DNA of 64,000 nt from Propionibacteriales bacterium (GCA_026392455.1 JAPLCB010000004.1:434001-498000); one strand, 5' to 3'. Numbered from the stretch's first letter, positions 50,909 through 60,051 are shown. Notes: generated from the letters alone by a model not told the origin. Made by a program: numbers and translations.

Positions 50909-51709
50909 TTGTTCTACTGGTTCTTGAAATGGATCGCGCTCGGTCCAGTTCTCAGGTTGGTGTTCCGCCCTCGGGCCGAGGGCCTCGAGAACCTGCCCAC
51001 CGAGGGACCGGCGATCCTGGCGAGCAATCACCTCTCCTACGCCGACTGGCTCTTCATGCCGCTCGCCGTCCCGCGCCGGGTCACCTTCGTGGCCAAGGCG
51101 GAGTACTTCACCACCCCGGGGATCAAGGGCTGGTTCCAGAAGTTGTTCTTCTCCGGTTCCGGGCAGGTGCCGATCGACCGGTCCGGCGCGTCGGCCGCTG
51201 AGGGTGCCCTGGTGACGGCCAAGCGGGTCCTCGCCGAGGGTGACCTGTTCGGGATCTACCCCGAGGGCACCCGCTCGCACGACGGTCGGTTGTACCGGGG
51301 CAAGACCGGGGTGGCCCGACTCGCGCTGGAGACCGGTGTCCCGGTGATCCCGGTCGCCGTCATCGGGACCGACGAGATCGCGCCCCCGGGCAAGAAGTTC
51401 GGTTCCTTCATCCGGCCCAAGGTCCGGTTCGGCACCCCCTTGGACTTCGAGCGCTACGAGGGTCTCGAGAACGACCGCTACATCCTGCGGTCGGTCACCG
51501 ACGAGATCATGTACGAGATCATGCGTCTGTCCGGTCAGGAGTACGTCGACATGTACGCCACCCGGGCCAAGGACGAGCAGAAGAAGGCCACCGAAGCAGC
51601 GCGGGCGGCCGAGCGGTCGGCGAGCGCTGCCGCGGCCGCTGCGAGCTCCGGAGGCGCGGCATCTCCGCAGGGGCCGAGCACGGAGAGCTCCGAGCCCCGG
51701 GCCTCGTGA
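50909..51709 (+). CDS. 1-acylglycerol-3-phosphate O-acyltransferase (PlsC family)
   Basis: A 266-residue acyltransferase with the catalytic NHLSYAD (NHx4D) and the phosphate-binding YPEGTRS, plus one N-terminal hydrophobic segment. The C-terminal 45 residues are Ala/Ser-rich and disordered. I chose the TTG at 50909 because AGGAGG stands 7 bases before it and it gives the N-terminus MFYWFLKW typical of this group; a GTG at 50903 is the alternative. It corresponds to Rv2182c. Its stop overlaps the next gene (GTGA). Confidence 0.93.
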   Translation: MFYWFLKWIALGPVLRLVFRPRAEGLENLPTEGPAILASNHLSYADWLFMPLAVPRRVTFVAKAEYFTTPGIKGWFQKLFFSGSGQVPIDRSGASAAEGALVTAKRVLAEGDLFGIYPEGTRSHDGRLYRGKTGVARLALETGVPVIPVAVIGTDEIAPPGKKFGSFIRPKVRFGTPLDFERYEGLENDRYILRSVTDEIMYEIMRLSGQEYVDMYATRAKDEQKKATEAARAAERSASAAAAAASSGGAASPQGPSTESSEPRAS

Positions 51710-52218
51710 CGATCCACAGCTCGAACCCGTTCGCGGAACCCGACGACCCGCCGCGGCGCTTCCGGGGCCGGCTCGGCGGTGCGGTGTCGCTCTGGACGAC
51801 GGGGGACACCTCCGAGCGGTCCGGGTTGACGGTGTCGTCCGTCATGGTCGGGCTCGGCGAGCCGGGTCGGATCTTCGCGTTGCTGGATCCGGACGCCGCG
51901 TTCACCGAGCAGCTCCAGCAGACCGGGGTCGCGGTCGTCCACCTGCTCCGTGGTGGAGATGTTGACCTGGCCGAGGCCTTCGCCGGGACAGCGCCTGCCC
52001 CGGGCGGCCCGTTCCGGCTGAGGTCCTGGGGCCAGACCGGCCACGGCCCTCGGTTGCCGGGGTGTAGCGCAGCCCTGGTCCGGCTCGAATCGGCGCGAAC
52101 CGCTGGTTGGTCGCTGCTGGTGGAGGCCGTTCTCGACGAGGTCCACCTCGAGGACGAATCGGAGCTGGAGGGGGACCGGGGTCTGGAGCACCGGCGCGGC
52201 CGCTACCATCGGGCCTGA
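51706..52218 (+). CDS. Flavin reductase-like domain protein
   Basis: A 170-residue protein resembling the FMN-binding split-barrel/flavin reductase family: [43 protein letters not shown] and [13 protein letters not shown] occur in the usual order. It may bind FMN or have lost it. The GTG overlaps the acyltransferase stop. The 104 bases after it separate it from the clgR-like gene. Confidence 0.78.
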   Translation: MTIHSSNPFAEPDDPPRRFRGRLGGAVSLWTTGDTSERSGLTVSSVMVGLGEPGRIFALLDPDAAFTEQLQQTGVAVVHLLRGGDVDLAEAFAGTAPAPGGPFRLRSWGQTGHGPRLPGCSAALVRLESARTAGWSLLVEAVLDEVHLEDESELEGDRGLEHRRGRYHRA

Positions 52219-52322
52219 GGAGAAAGTCGGTCCCGATCCCTCAGAAAGCGTCGGGAAGAACCGACCTACCGGTAGCGTTGAACTCAGCAATACGGCTGGG
52301 CGACACGGAAGGAGAACGCGGG

Positions 52323-52628
52323 ATGGTGCTGTTTCGCCGACAACTCGGTGACGTCCTGCGCGGCGAGCGGATGCGCCGCGGCATGACCCTGCGTGAGCTC
52401 TCCTCCGAAGCCCGGATCAGTCTGGGGTACATCTCCGAGATCGAGCGCGGCCAGAAGGAAGCGTCCTCCGAGCTGTTGTCGTCGCTGTGCGACGCTCTGG
52501 AGGTGCCGCTGTCCAGCGTGCTGCGCGAGGTCAGTGACACCGTGGCCGTCGAAGAGGCCAGGATCCTGGCCGAGTCCACGGTCGAGCGGGTCCCGACCCG
52601 CTCCGGCACAGTCGTCGCTGCTGCCTGA
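52323..52628 (+). CDS. clgR: ClgR-like XRE-family regulator
   Basis: A 101-residue DNA-binding protein with one helix-turn-helix (about residues 8-70; [23 protein letters not shown]). The C-terminus ends in VVAAA, like ClgR proteins that carry Ala-rich degradation tags. ClgR activates clp protease and stress genes in actinobacteria. AAGGAG precedes the ATG. The region upstream has the palindrome TACCGGTA but not the published ClgR operator. No clp gene is in the window. Confidence 0.85.
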   Translation: MVLFRRQLGDVLRGERMRRGMTLRELSSEARISLGYISEIERGQKEASSELLSSLCDALEVPLSSVLREVSDTVAVEEARILAESTVERVPTRSGTVVAAA

Positions 52629-52631
52629 TCC

Positions 52632-53420
52632 TCAGGTGCAGGGCCCCTGCCCGACCAGGCGGAGACCTTCGAGGTCGCCAGGCCCGAACGACGTCTGCCC
52701 GACGTTGCCGCGATACATCAGCTCCTTGCGGGAGTCGACGTGCGCGAGTCCCAGCACGTGGCCGAACTCGTGCAGCAGCACGGCCAGCTCCTCGGCGTGG
52801 TCGCCCTGGTCCGCCAGAAGGGCGTAGTAGCTGCGTGACAGCGCGATCGTTCCGGAGGTCAGCCGCCGGGTGCCGCTGGCTGTGCTGACCGCGCGGCTCC
52901 CGCCGAGGCCGGCGACCTCGTCCGTCAGCTCACCGATCGCGGCGCCGTCCTGCCAGGAGACGCTGATCGGGTCGTCCGGAAGCACGGGTGCCGACGCGAA
53001 GTTCCAGTTCGTGGCGTAGCCGCCGAAGACGCCGGTCACCACGAGGTCGAGCCCGGTCGCCCTACGGAGTCGGGCGACGGCTTCACGGACCAGGTTCTCC
53101 GCCCCGGGCGGTCCGCCGGCGGGATACACCGCCACCGGGACCGGGCGGCACGAGCTGTAGGTGACCGGTCGGCCGTCGACCGCCTCGAGGAAGGCGTACG
53201 CCGGTGCCGGCTCGGCCGCGGTATGACGGACCGCAAGTCCCGCGAGAACCAGGCCGAGCGCGGCCAGGGCGCGTCGCCGGCCCGGCCGACGGCGAGACGC
53301 AACGGTGACCCGCGCGGGCTCGACGGCCTGGTCGCGCTGCCGCAGCCCACGCATGATCCGCTCGTACTCGACGTCGGTGATGCCCAGCTCGGCAGCGGTG
53401 GGCGGAACAGGTCGGTCCAT
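52632..53420 (-). CDS. Membrane-anchored matrixin-like zinc metalloprotease
   Basis: A 262-residue protein. Residues 1-45 are cytoplasmic and basic, about 47-66 is a membrane helix, and the rest should be outside. The metzincin motif HEFGHVLGLAH places zinc ligands at His217, His221 and His227, with a Met-turn (KELMYRG) at Met235. This is a complete matrixin-type active site. The gene ends 3 bases from the convergent clgR-like gene. The substrate is unknown. Confidence 0.9.
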   Translation of the reverse strand: MDRPVPPTAAELGITDVEYERIMRGLRQRDQAVEPARVTVASRRRPGRRRALAALGLVLAGLAVRHTAAEPAPAYAFLEAVDGRPVTYSSCRPVPVAVYPAGGPPGAENLVREAVARLRRATGLDLVVTGVFGGYATNWNFASAPVLPDDPISVSWQDGAAIGELTDEVAGLGGSRAVSTASGTRRLTSGTIALSRSYYALLADQGDHAEELAVLLHEFGHVLGLAHVDSRKELMYRGNVGQTSFGPGDLEGLRLVGQGPCT

Positions 53421-53478
53421 GGCCCGACCATCCTATTTGCACCTTTTGTCGGGTGCCGTGGAATTCGTGAGGTCGTGA

Positions 53479-54885
53479 CTACGCGACGCCGCTGGCGTTC
53501 TCCAGCGCCGCGAGCTCCTCGTCGAGGTGCACCAGCAGGCGCTGCAAGTGCGGCACGGTCCGACGGCACCCGGTCAGGCCGAACGCCATGTCATCGGCGT
53601 AGCTGTTGCAGGTGATGTTCAGGGCCATGCCCTGCATCGGCACCGAGACCGGGTAGGTGCCGGTCATCTTCGCGCCGTTGAGGTACTGCGTCGACCGCGG
53701 CCCGGGGACGTTGGAGATGATCACGTTGAAGGGCGGCCGGACGATCCCGTTCAGCCGCAGCATCGGGATCGCGAGCGACGGCGCCATTCCGAGGGCACTC
53801 ATCGCGATGATCTGGTTGGGGGTCATCGACTCGAGGGCGTCCTTGCCGGCACGCATCGAGGCGTTGATCGCGGCCAGCCGGTCGGCCGGGTCCGCGAGGT
53901 CGGTGCCGAGCTTGACCATCACCGACCCGACGGCGTTGCCGCCACCGCCGGCTTCCGACTCGGACTTCCGCGACTTCAGGCCGACCGGCACCATCGCCAC
54001 CAGCGAGTCGGACGGCAGTCGGTTCACCTCGCGCAGGTAGTTGCGGACGGCGCCGCCGCACATGGCGAGCACCACGTCGTTCATGGTGGTCCGGCTTGCC
54101 TTGGAGATGGTGCGGATCCGCTCCAGCGGCCAGTCGTCCGCGGCGAACCGGCGCGAACCGGTGATGTTGACGTTGAACATCGACTTGGGGGCGTAGAACG
54201 AGAAGGCGGAGGCCTCGTTCCGGACGCCCTTGGTGAGGGTCTTGATCAGTGCCGCCGGAAGCCCCGCAGCGTCGGCGGTGACTCCCATCGCCGTCCGCAG
54301 TGCCTCCATCGGGACCTCGGTCAGGGAGCGTTCGGTGACCTCGCGGACCTTCTTGTTGCGCAGCGTCGCCCGGGCATCGAACGGCAGCGGCATGTTGCGC
54401 CGGTCCGGGTCCGAGGAGAGCATGCTCTGCATCAGCTTCATCGCTGAGATGCCGTCCACCAGGGAGTGGTGCAGCTTCGTGTACATCGCGATCCGGCCGT
54501 CGTCGAGGCCCTCGATGATGTGCGCTTCCCAGAGCGGGCGGTCCCGGGCAAGCATCTGTCCGTGCAACCGGGAGACGAGCTCGAGCAGCTCCCGGACCCG
54601 GCCTGGTTCGGGCAGGGCGCTGTGACGGACGTGGTGCTCGATGTCGAACTCGTTGTCGTCGGTCCAGGCCCACTGGCCGAGGCTTCCGATCGACCGGGAC
54701 GGCCGCTTGCGGAAGAGGGGCGCGACGTCCTCGGTGGCGAGGGCGGACTCGTACAGCTCGCGGGCGAAGTGCGGGCCAGCGTCAGCGGGCTTCTCGAAGA
54801 GTTGGAGCCCGGCAACGTGCATCGGTTGGTTGCGGTTCTCGGTGAGCAGGAACGCCAGGGAGGTCGGATCGATGGGGGCGGGCAC
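53479..54885 (-). CDS. Wax ester synthase/diacylglycerol acyltransferase (WS/DGAT)
   Basis: A 468-residue acyltransferase that makes triacylglycerol or wax esters from acyl-CoA. The catalytic HHSLVDG is at His139-Gly145. The C-terminal blocks FNVIISNVPGP and VPMQGMALNITCNSYADDM are typical. The start is GTG at 54885 with an AAGGA site. It is divergent from an aldehyde dehydrogenase, a sensible neighbour for fatty aldehyde or alcohol metabolism. It implies storage-lipid formation. Confidence 0.95.
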   Translation of the reverse strand: MPAPIDPTSLAFLLTENRNQPMHVAGLQLFEKPADAGPHFARELYESALATEDVAPLFRKRPSRSIGSLGQWAWTDDNEFDIEHHVRHSALPEPGRVRELLELVSRLHGQMLARDRPLWEAHIIEGLDDGRIAMYTKLHHSLVDGISAMKLMQSMLSSDPDRRNMPLPFDARATLRNKKVREVTERSLTEVPMEALRTAMGVTADAAGLPAALIKTLTKGVRNEASAFSFYAPKSMFNVNITGSRRFAADDWPLERIRTISKASRTTMNDVVLAMCGGAVRNYLREVNRLPSDSLVAMVPVGLKSRKSESEAGGGGNAVGSVMVKLGTDLADPADRLAAINASMRAGKDALESMTPNQIIAMSALGMAPSLAIPMLRLNGIVRPPFNVIISNVPGPRSTQYLNGAKMTGTYPVSVPMQGMALNITCNSYADDMAFGLTGCRRTVPHLQRLLVHLDEELAALENASGVA

Positions 54886-54978
54886 GTTGTGATCCTTGCG
54901 TCTCCTGGGGCGTTTGGGAAGTACCTCGGCGGGACCGGGTGCTCCCCTTGGGACGTCGACCGGAGTAAGTTCTGAGCC

Positions 54979-56481
54979 ATGACGATCACCGAGCCCACCG
55001 GCACCCGTTCCGCGACCAGTTTCGACTCCCTGAACCCGCGCACCGGTGAGGTGGTGGCCAGCCACCCGATCGCGTCCGAGGCCGACGTGCAGGCAGCCGT
55101 GGCCCGGGCCCGGGAGGCCGCGGCCTGGTGGTCCGGCCAGAGCTTCGCCGAGCGCAAGGTGCTGCTCAACGCGTGGAAGGGTGTGATCACCAACCGGATC
55201 GACGAGCTCGCCTCGGTGATGCAGGCCGAGACGGGCAAGCCGCACGGCGACGCGATGCTCGAGTGCGCCCTCGCCATCGACCACCTGGCTTGGGCTGCCG
55301 GCCACGCGAGCAAGGTGCTGAAGCGCCGGACGGTGCCCAGCGGGTTGGTGATGGCCAACCAGAAGGCCACCGTGGAGTACCAGCCGCTCGGTGTGGTCGG
55401 GGTGATCGGACCCTGGAACTATCCGGTGTTCACCCCGATGGGGTCGATCGCCTACGCGCTGGCCGCCGGCAACGCCGTCGTCTTCAAGCCCAGCGAGTAC
55501 ACCCCCGGCGTCGGCGCCTGGCTGGCTGCGACCGCGGCCGAGGTCTTCGACCAGCCGGTTTTCCAGGTCGTCACCGGACTGGGGGAGACCGGAGCCGCCC
55601 TGTGCAGGTCCGGGGTCAACAAGGTCGCCTTCACCGGCTCCACCGCGACCGGCAAGCGCGTGATGGCTGCGTGTGCCGAGACGCTTACCCCGGTCCTGAT
55701 CGAGGCGGGCGGCAAGGACGCTCTGATCGTGGACGCCGACGCGGACGTCGCGGCAGCCGTTGACGGAGCCGTCTGGGGTGCCAACGCCAACGCGGGCCAG
55801 ACCTGCGCCGGGGTCGAGCGTGTCTACGTCCACGAGCGGGTCTACGACGACTTCCTGGCTCAGGTGATCGCCCGCACCAAGGAGGTGCACGCCACCAACG
55901 ACGCCGACGCGAAGATCGGCCCGATCACGATGCCCAGCCAGATCGACATCATCAAGCGGCACATCGACGACGCCATCGCGAGCGGTGGCACCGCTGTCCT
56001 GGGCGGGCCGGAGTCGGTCGGGGAGCGCTTCGTCCAGCCGGTCATCCTGGTCGACGTCCCGGAGAGCTCGTCGGCGGTGACCGAGGAGACCTTCGGACCG
56101 ACGATGACGGTGACGAAGGTCAGCAGCATGGCGGAGGCCGTCGCCCTGACGAACGCGTCGAAGTACGCGCTGGGGTCGTCGGTCTTCAGCAAGCGCAACG
56201 GCATGCGGATCGCCGAGCAGCTCCGGGTCGGGATGACTGCCATCAACGGGGTCATCACGTTCGCCGGAGTGCCGTCGCTGCCCTTCGGGGGCGTTGGCGA
56301 CTCCGGTTTCGGCCGGATCCACGGCCCGGACGGCCTCAAGGAGTTCACCTACGCCCACGCGATCACCAAGCAGCGGATGAAGCCGCTGCTGGCTCTGACG
56401 ACCTTCCAGCGGACCGAGAAGGCCGAGCAGCAGCTGGGCAAGTTGATCGGGGTGCTGCACGGTCGTGGCGGACCGAAGTAG
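54979..56481 (+). CDS. Aldehyde dehydrogenase
   Basis: A 500-residue NAD(P)-dependent aldehyde dehydrogenase. The catalytic Cys276 lies in NAGQTCAGVERVY, and Glu242 in LIEAGGKDALIV is the general base. The coenzyme motif is FTGSTATGKRVM, and PSLPFGGVGDSGFGR is near the end. It resembles GabD2/succinate-semialdehyde-type enzymes, but the true substrate may be a fatty aldehyde given the adjacent WS/DGAT. The 93-base divergent region carries the promoters. Confidence 0.94.
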   Translation: MTITEPTGTRSATSFDSLNPRTGEVVASHPIASEADVQAAVARAREAAAWWSGQSFAERKVLLNAWKGVITNRIDELASVMQAETGKPHGDAMLECALAIDHLAWAAGHASKVLKRRTVPSGLVMANQKATVEYQPLGVVGVIGPWNYPVFTPMGSIAYALAAGNAVVFKPSEYTPGVGAWLAATAAEVFDQPVFQVVTGLGETGAALCRSGVNKVAFTGSTATGKRVMAACAETLTPVLIEAGGKDALIVDADADVAAAVDGAVWGANANAGQTCAGVERVYVHERVYDDFLAQVIARTKEVHATNDADAKIGPITMPSQIDIIKRHIDDAIASGGTAVLGGPESVGERFVQPVILVDVPESSSAVTEETFGPTMTVTKVSSMAEAVALTNASKYALGSSVFSKRNGMRIAEQLRVGMTAINGVITFAGVPSLPFGGVGDSGFGRIHGPDGLKEFTYAHAITKQRMKPLLALTTFQRTEKAEQQLGKLIGVLHGRGGPK

Positions 56482-57586
56482 CACCAGACCGTACGTCGAC
56501 CTGGCGATCGCCCGCGGGCGGCTCTCCCTGCGGGCCAGGGTGGCCCGGTTGCGGTCGAAGTCCTGGCAGATCGGACAGTGCAGTGCAGCGGCCGGTGTCG
56601 CATGGTTCGTGGCCGCGGACGTCTTCGGCCACAGCACGCCGTTCTTCGCCCCGATCGCTGCGGTCGTCAGCCTGGGGACGTCGTACGGGCAGCGGCTGCG
56701 CCGGGTTGCGGAGGTCACCCTGGGGGTCGCGATCGGCGTCTTCCTCGGTGACCTGCTGACCCATGCCCTCGGCTCCGGTGGCTGGCAGATCGCCCTGATC
56801 GTGAGCCTGGCGATGACGTCCGCCCTGCTGCTGGATGCCGGCGCCATCTTCGTCACGCAAGCGGCGGTGCAGGCGATCGTGGTGAGCGCGTTGCTCCCGG
56901 ACCCCGGTCAGGCGTTCGTCCGCTGGACCGACGCCCTCATCGGTGGGGCGGTGGCGCTGGTCGCGGCGACCGTCGTCCCGCGGGCGCCGTTGCGGCGTCC
57001 CCGGGAGCAGGCAGCCGTGGTGGTCCGCAAGATCTCGGCCCTGCTGCGGGCTTCGGCGGCGAGCATCGAGGACGGCGACGTCGACCGCGCCCTGGCGACG
57101 CTCGCGGACGCGCGGAGTACCGACGCCCTGATCGTCGAGCTCCGGACGGCCTCGGACGAAGGCCTCTCGATCCTGGCCTCGTCACCGTTCCGCTGGCGCC
57201 ACAAGGAAGGCGTGCGGCAGATGGTCGAGCTGGTCGAACCGTTGGACTTCGCGCTGCGCAACACCCGGGTCGTGGCCCGGCGGGTCGCGGTGGCGGCGTA
57301 CCGGCACGAGCCGGTACCGGTCGGGTACGCCGCGTTCCTGCGCGACCTGGCCGACGTCACCGATGCGATGGCCGCGGAGCTGCGTGCCGACCGGATGGCG
57401 GACATCACCCGCGAGCCGCTGGTCGCGCTCGGTCGGGCCTCGTCGGGCCTCGAGCGGACGTCGGTGCTGTCCGCGGAGGTGGTCCTGGCCAGCGTGCGCT
57501 CGCTGATCGCCGACCTGCTCGCGGTCAGCGGGATGGACCCGCTCGCTGCTACCGACCAGATCCCGCCCTTCCCGGACAGTCCCTAG
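56465..57586 (+). CDS. FUSC-family membrane protein (aromatic acid exporter-like)
   Basis: A 373-residue membrane protein with an N-terminal block of about six helices (residues 30-175; the family stretch FFAPIAAVVSLGTSYGQRLRR). A soluble helical half follows. It resembles the FUSC/YccS/ArAE group, often linked to export of aromatic acids. Only one FUSC block is present, half the usual pair. The GTG start overlaps the aldehyde dehydrogenase end by 17 bases. Its stop shares CTAG with the convergent gene. Confidence 0.88.
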   Translation: MADRSSTRPYVDLAIARGRLSLRARVARLRSKSWQIGQCSAAAGVAWFVAADVFGHSTPFFAPIAAVVSLGTSYGQRLRRVAEVTLGVAIGVFLGDLLTHALGSGGWQIALIVSLAMTSALLLDAGAIFVTQAAVQAIVVSALLPDPGQAFVRWTDALIGGAVALVAATVVPRAPLRRPREQAAVVVRKISALLRASAASIEDGDVDRALATLADARSTDALIVELRTASDEGLSILASSPFRWRHKEGVRQMVELVEPLDFALRNTRVVARRVAVAAYRHEPVPVGYAAFLRDLADVTDAMAAELRADRMADITREPLVALGRASSGLERTSVLSAEVVLASVRSLIADLLAVSGMDPLAATDQIPPFPDSP

Positions 57587-58695
57587 AGCTCGCGGACGAT
57601 CGAGTCGACGACGGCGACCAGGTCGCCGTCGTGGTCCGCGGCCACGGCCCGCTGGCGCTGGTACGAGGCTCCGAGGCGGACGATCTCGTGGACCAGCGCC
57701 AGGTCCTCGCTGCAGGCCAGTCGCTCGGCCACCGGCTCCAGCCGGTCCAGCAGTTCGGTGAGGTCGTCGCGCAGGAGGCGCTCGTGGGAGGACGAGTCCA
57801 GGATGATCCAGGCATCGAGTCCGTACCGGGCCGCGCGCCACTTGTTCTCCTGGACGTGCCACGGCGGAAGTGTCGGCAGGGTCTCGCCCGCGGCGAGCCG
57901 GTCGCAGAGGTCGACCACGAGACAGTGGGTCAGGGCGACGAGTGCCCGTAGCTCCCAGAGGGTCGAGACGCCGTCGCAGATCCGCACCTCGACCGTCCCG
58001 GTCTTGGGCGCAGGGCGTACGTCCCAGCGGATCTCGTCGACCTCGTCGATGACGCCGGTGGTGAGCAGGTCCTCGGCGTACGCCTCGAACTCCGGCCAGG
58101 TGTCGAACTGGAACGGCAGCCCTGCCGTCGGGAGCTGCTGGAACATCATGGCCCGGTTGCTGGCGTAGCCGGTGTCGTGGCCCGCCCACACCGGGGATGA
58201 CGCCGAGAGCGCCTGCAGGTGCGGGTGCCAGTTGAGGAGGGCCGAGACGACCGGCATCACCTGCTCGGGACGGATCCCGACGTGCACGTGCACACCCCAG
58301 ATCAGCATCTGCTGGCCCCACCACTGGGTCCGGGTCATCAGCTCCTCGTAGCGCTTGCCCGGGGTGATCAGCTGCTCGGACCAGGCGGCGAAGGGGTGGG
58401 TCCCGGCGCCGAACAGGTCGACGCCGAGCGTGGCAGCGGCCGGCCTGACCTTGGCGAGCAGGTCGACCAGGTCGGCGATCGCCTCGTCGGTGTTCTGGCA
58501 GATGCCCGTGACCAGCTCGACGGTGTTGAGCAGGAGTTCCTTGTGCAGCCGTGGTTGCGGCCCGTGGGTCGCGGTGACCAGGTCGAACAGCTCGGCCGCG
58601 GCGTTGACCAGGTCGCGACTGGTGTGGTCGACCAGGGCAAACTCCCACTCGACCCCGAGCGTGTGAGCGGGTGATCCCGAGAAGTCGATGGCCAC
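57583..58695 (-). CDS. Carboxylate-amine ligase, YbdK-like (GCS2 family)
   Basis: A 370-residue ATP-dependent enzyme of the glutamate-cysteine ligase type 2 family. LGVEWEFALVD provides the N-terminal Glu metal ligand, followed by GAGTHPFAAW, HVHVGI, ASSPVWAG and RWDVRPAPKTGTVEVRICDG. The group has weak gamma-glutamylcysteine synthetase activity in some members; the physiological substrate is not certain. No mycothiol gene is adjacent. The stop shares CTAG with the FUSC gene. Confidence 0.93.
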   Translation of the reverse strand: MAIDFSGSPAHTLGVEWEFALVDHTSRDLVNAAAELFDLVTATHGPQPRLHKELLLNTVELVTGICQNTDEAIADLVDLLAKVRPAAATLGVDLFGAGTHPFAAWSEQLITPGKRYEELMTRTQWWGQQMLIWGVHVHVGIRPEQVMPVVSALLNWHPHLQALSASSPVWAGHDTGYASNRAMMFQQLPTAGLPFQFDTWPEFEAYAEDLLTTGVIDEVDEIRWDVRPAPKTGTVEVRICDGVSTLWELRALVALTHCLVVDLCDRLAAGETLPTLPPWHVQENKWRAARYGLDAWIILDSSSHERLLRDDLTELLDRLEPVAERLACSEDLALVHEIVRLGASYQRQRAVAADHDGDLVAVVDSIVREL

Positions 58696-58742
58696 CTCGG
58701 AATGCTGTCACACCACCAGGGGGCTCGTGGAAGCATGGCGGC

Positions 58743-59426
58743 ATGACGACCGCGTGGATCACCGCCTTCATCGACGTCCCGGCGTCCCGGCACGCGGTGG
58801 CGTCGACCTTCTGGGCCGGCGTGACCGGGTCGTCGCTGTCGCGCAGCAGGGGCGCGAACGGCGAGTTCAGCACGATCGTGCCTCCGGACGGTGACCCCTA
58901 CCTGCGGGTGCAGCGCCTCGGCTCGGGGACAGCAGGTGTCCATCTCGATCTGCACGCCCCGGACCGGGACTTCGCGCCGACCCGGTCGCCTGGTGGCCTG
59001 CCGTTCTGCTGGAACGAGGGCGAGCCGGGGACCCGGCCGCTGCCCCGGATCTGGGCCGGCGGTCAGACCAGCCTGGTCGACCAGGTCTGCATCGATGTCC
59101 CGCCGGGCCTGTGGGAGTCCGAGTGTGCGTTCTGGGCGGAGTCGACAGGGTGGGAGCTCCGGGATGGCTCACGGCCGGAGTTCCGGTCGCTGACCCGGCC
59201 GTCCGAGATCCCGCTGCGGGTGCTGCTGCAACGGCTCGACGACTCTGAGGGGCCTGTTCGGGCCCATCTCGACATCGCCACCAGCGACCGAGCAGCCGAG
59301 ACCGACCGGCACCGTGGCCTCGGCGCCCGGGTGGAGTCGACCAGGCAGAACTGGACGGTGCTTCGCGATCCTGCCGGTTCGCTCTACTGCATCACCGACA
59401 GAGACCCGTACACCGGTGTGCTCTGA
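58743..59426 (+). CDS. VOC (glyoxalase-like) family protein with two domains
   Basis: A 227-residue protein made of two tandem VOC half-modules (about residues 1-110 and 115-227). Each begins with a strand (ITAFIDVPASRHAVASTFWA; QVCIDVPPGLWESECAFWA) and includes H-x-D (VHLDLHAPD, AHLDIATSD). The metal site residues are only partly conserved, so it may be a binding protein and not an enzyme. It is divergent from the YbdK-like gene. A 26-bp direct repeat follows its stop. Confidence 0.85.
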   Translation: MTTAWITAFIDVPASRHAVASTFWAGVTGSSLSRSRGANGEFSTIVPPDGDPYLRVQRLGSGTAGVHLDLHAPDRDFAPTRSPGGLPFCWNEGEPGTRPLPRIWAGGQTSLVDQVCIDVPPGLWESECAFWAESTGWELRDGSRPEFRSLTRPSEIPLRVLLQRLDDSEGPVRAHLDIATSDRAAETDRHRGLGARVESTRQNWTVLRDPAGSLYCITDRDPYTGVL

Positions 59427-59430
59427 CCAC

Positions 59431-59488
59431 GCGGGACATCTGCGCCCGGTCGGCGTGCGAGGGCGGGACATCTGCGCCCGGTCGGCGT
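59431..59488. repeat. 26-bp tandem direct repeat
   Basis: GCGGGACATCTGCGCCCGGT followed by CGGCGT occurs exactly at 59431-59456 and again at 59463-59488, a 32-bp period. It fills the whole gap between the VOC and DUF402 stops; its last base is the first base of the DUF402 stop codon (minus strand). Confidence 0.95.
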
Positions 59489-60027
59489 CAGAGCTTCGCG
59501 CGCAGCCGGGCCAGCCACTCCAGGGCGACGCCGTCGAAGGCGCCGGTGCGGGACGTCAGCGCCGAGAAGACCTCGGCGCAGCTGGCCTCCGCGCCGGCGA
59601 TGACGTCGCGCGGGTACCCGAAGCGGACCTGGTGGTCGGCGAACTCGTCCTCGTCGTCGATCCGGACGGTCCCGTCGACGTCCTGGATGACGTCGAGATC
59701 GAGGTCCACGCAGGTCACGGTGGTCTGGTCGTCGGACCAGACGCACGGAGTGGTCATGTCGACGTAGACGTCCATCGGGCGCTCGGGGTCGTGGCCGTAG
59801 AGGGTGGCTACCCACCAGCCGTCGTGGGGGAGCAGCACCACGTGGTCGGCGGTGGCGGTGAACCCCTTGGCGGGCTTGGAAAGCCACGTCCCCTTGGGCA
59901 CCCCGACCCAGTGGCCGTGAGCGTCGACCCCGAGCCGGACCGCGTCGAACTCCCAGTGCGGGTCGTCGGGCCACTTGCGGGTCAGGACCCGGACGGAACG
60001 CAGGAGGCTGCCCTCGTGAGAAGTCAC
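59488..60027 (-). CDS. DUF402 domain protein
   Basis: A 179-residue protein of the DUF402/FomD-like beta-barrel group. The family core runs from VYVDMTTPCVWSDDQTTVTCVDLDLDV, split here as VYVDMTTPCVW and VTCVDLDLDVI, with acidic metal ligands, to a C-terminal helix. Some members are nucleotide diphosphate phosphatases; activity here is not proven. Start ATG at 60027, with a GAAGT-rich leader. Confidence 0.88.
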   Translation of the reverse strand: MTSHEGSLLRSVRVLTRKWPDDPHWEFDAVRLGVDAHGHWVGVPKGTWLSKPAKGFTATADHVVLLPHDGWWVATLYGHDPERPMDVYVDMTTPCVWSDDQTTVTCVDLDLDVIQDVDGTVRIDDEDEFADHQVRFGYPRDVIAGAEASCAEVFSALTSRTGAFDGVALEWLARLRAKL

Positions 60028-60051
60028 GAGGGCAGCCTAAGGGCGGTGCTG

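Noticed and set aside
54886-56856. N-terminal extension of the WS/DGAT frame to about 1,125 codons
   Set aside because: The extension is antisense to the aldehyde dehydrogenase and has shadow-frame composition; the GTG at 54885 gives a normal WS/DGAT.
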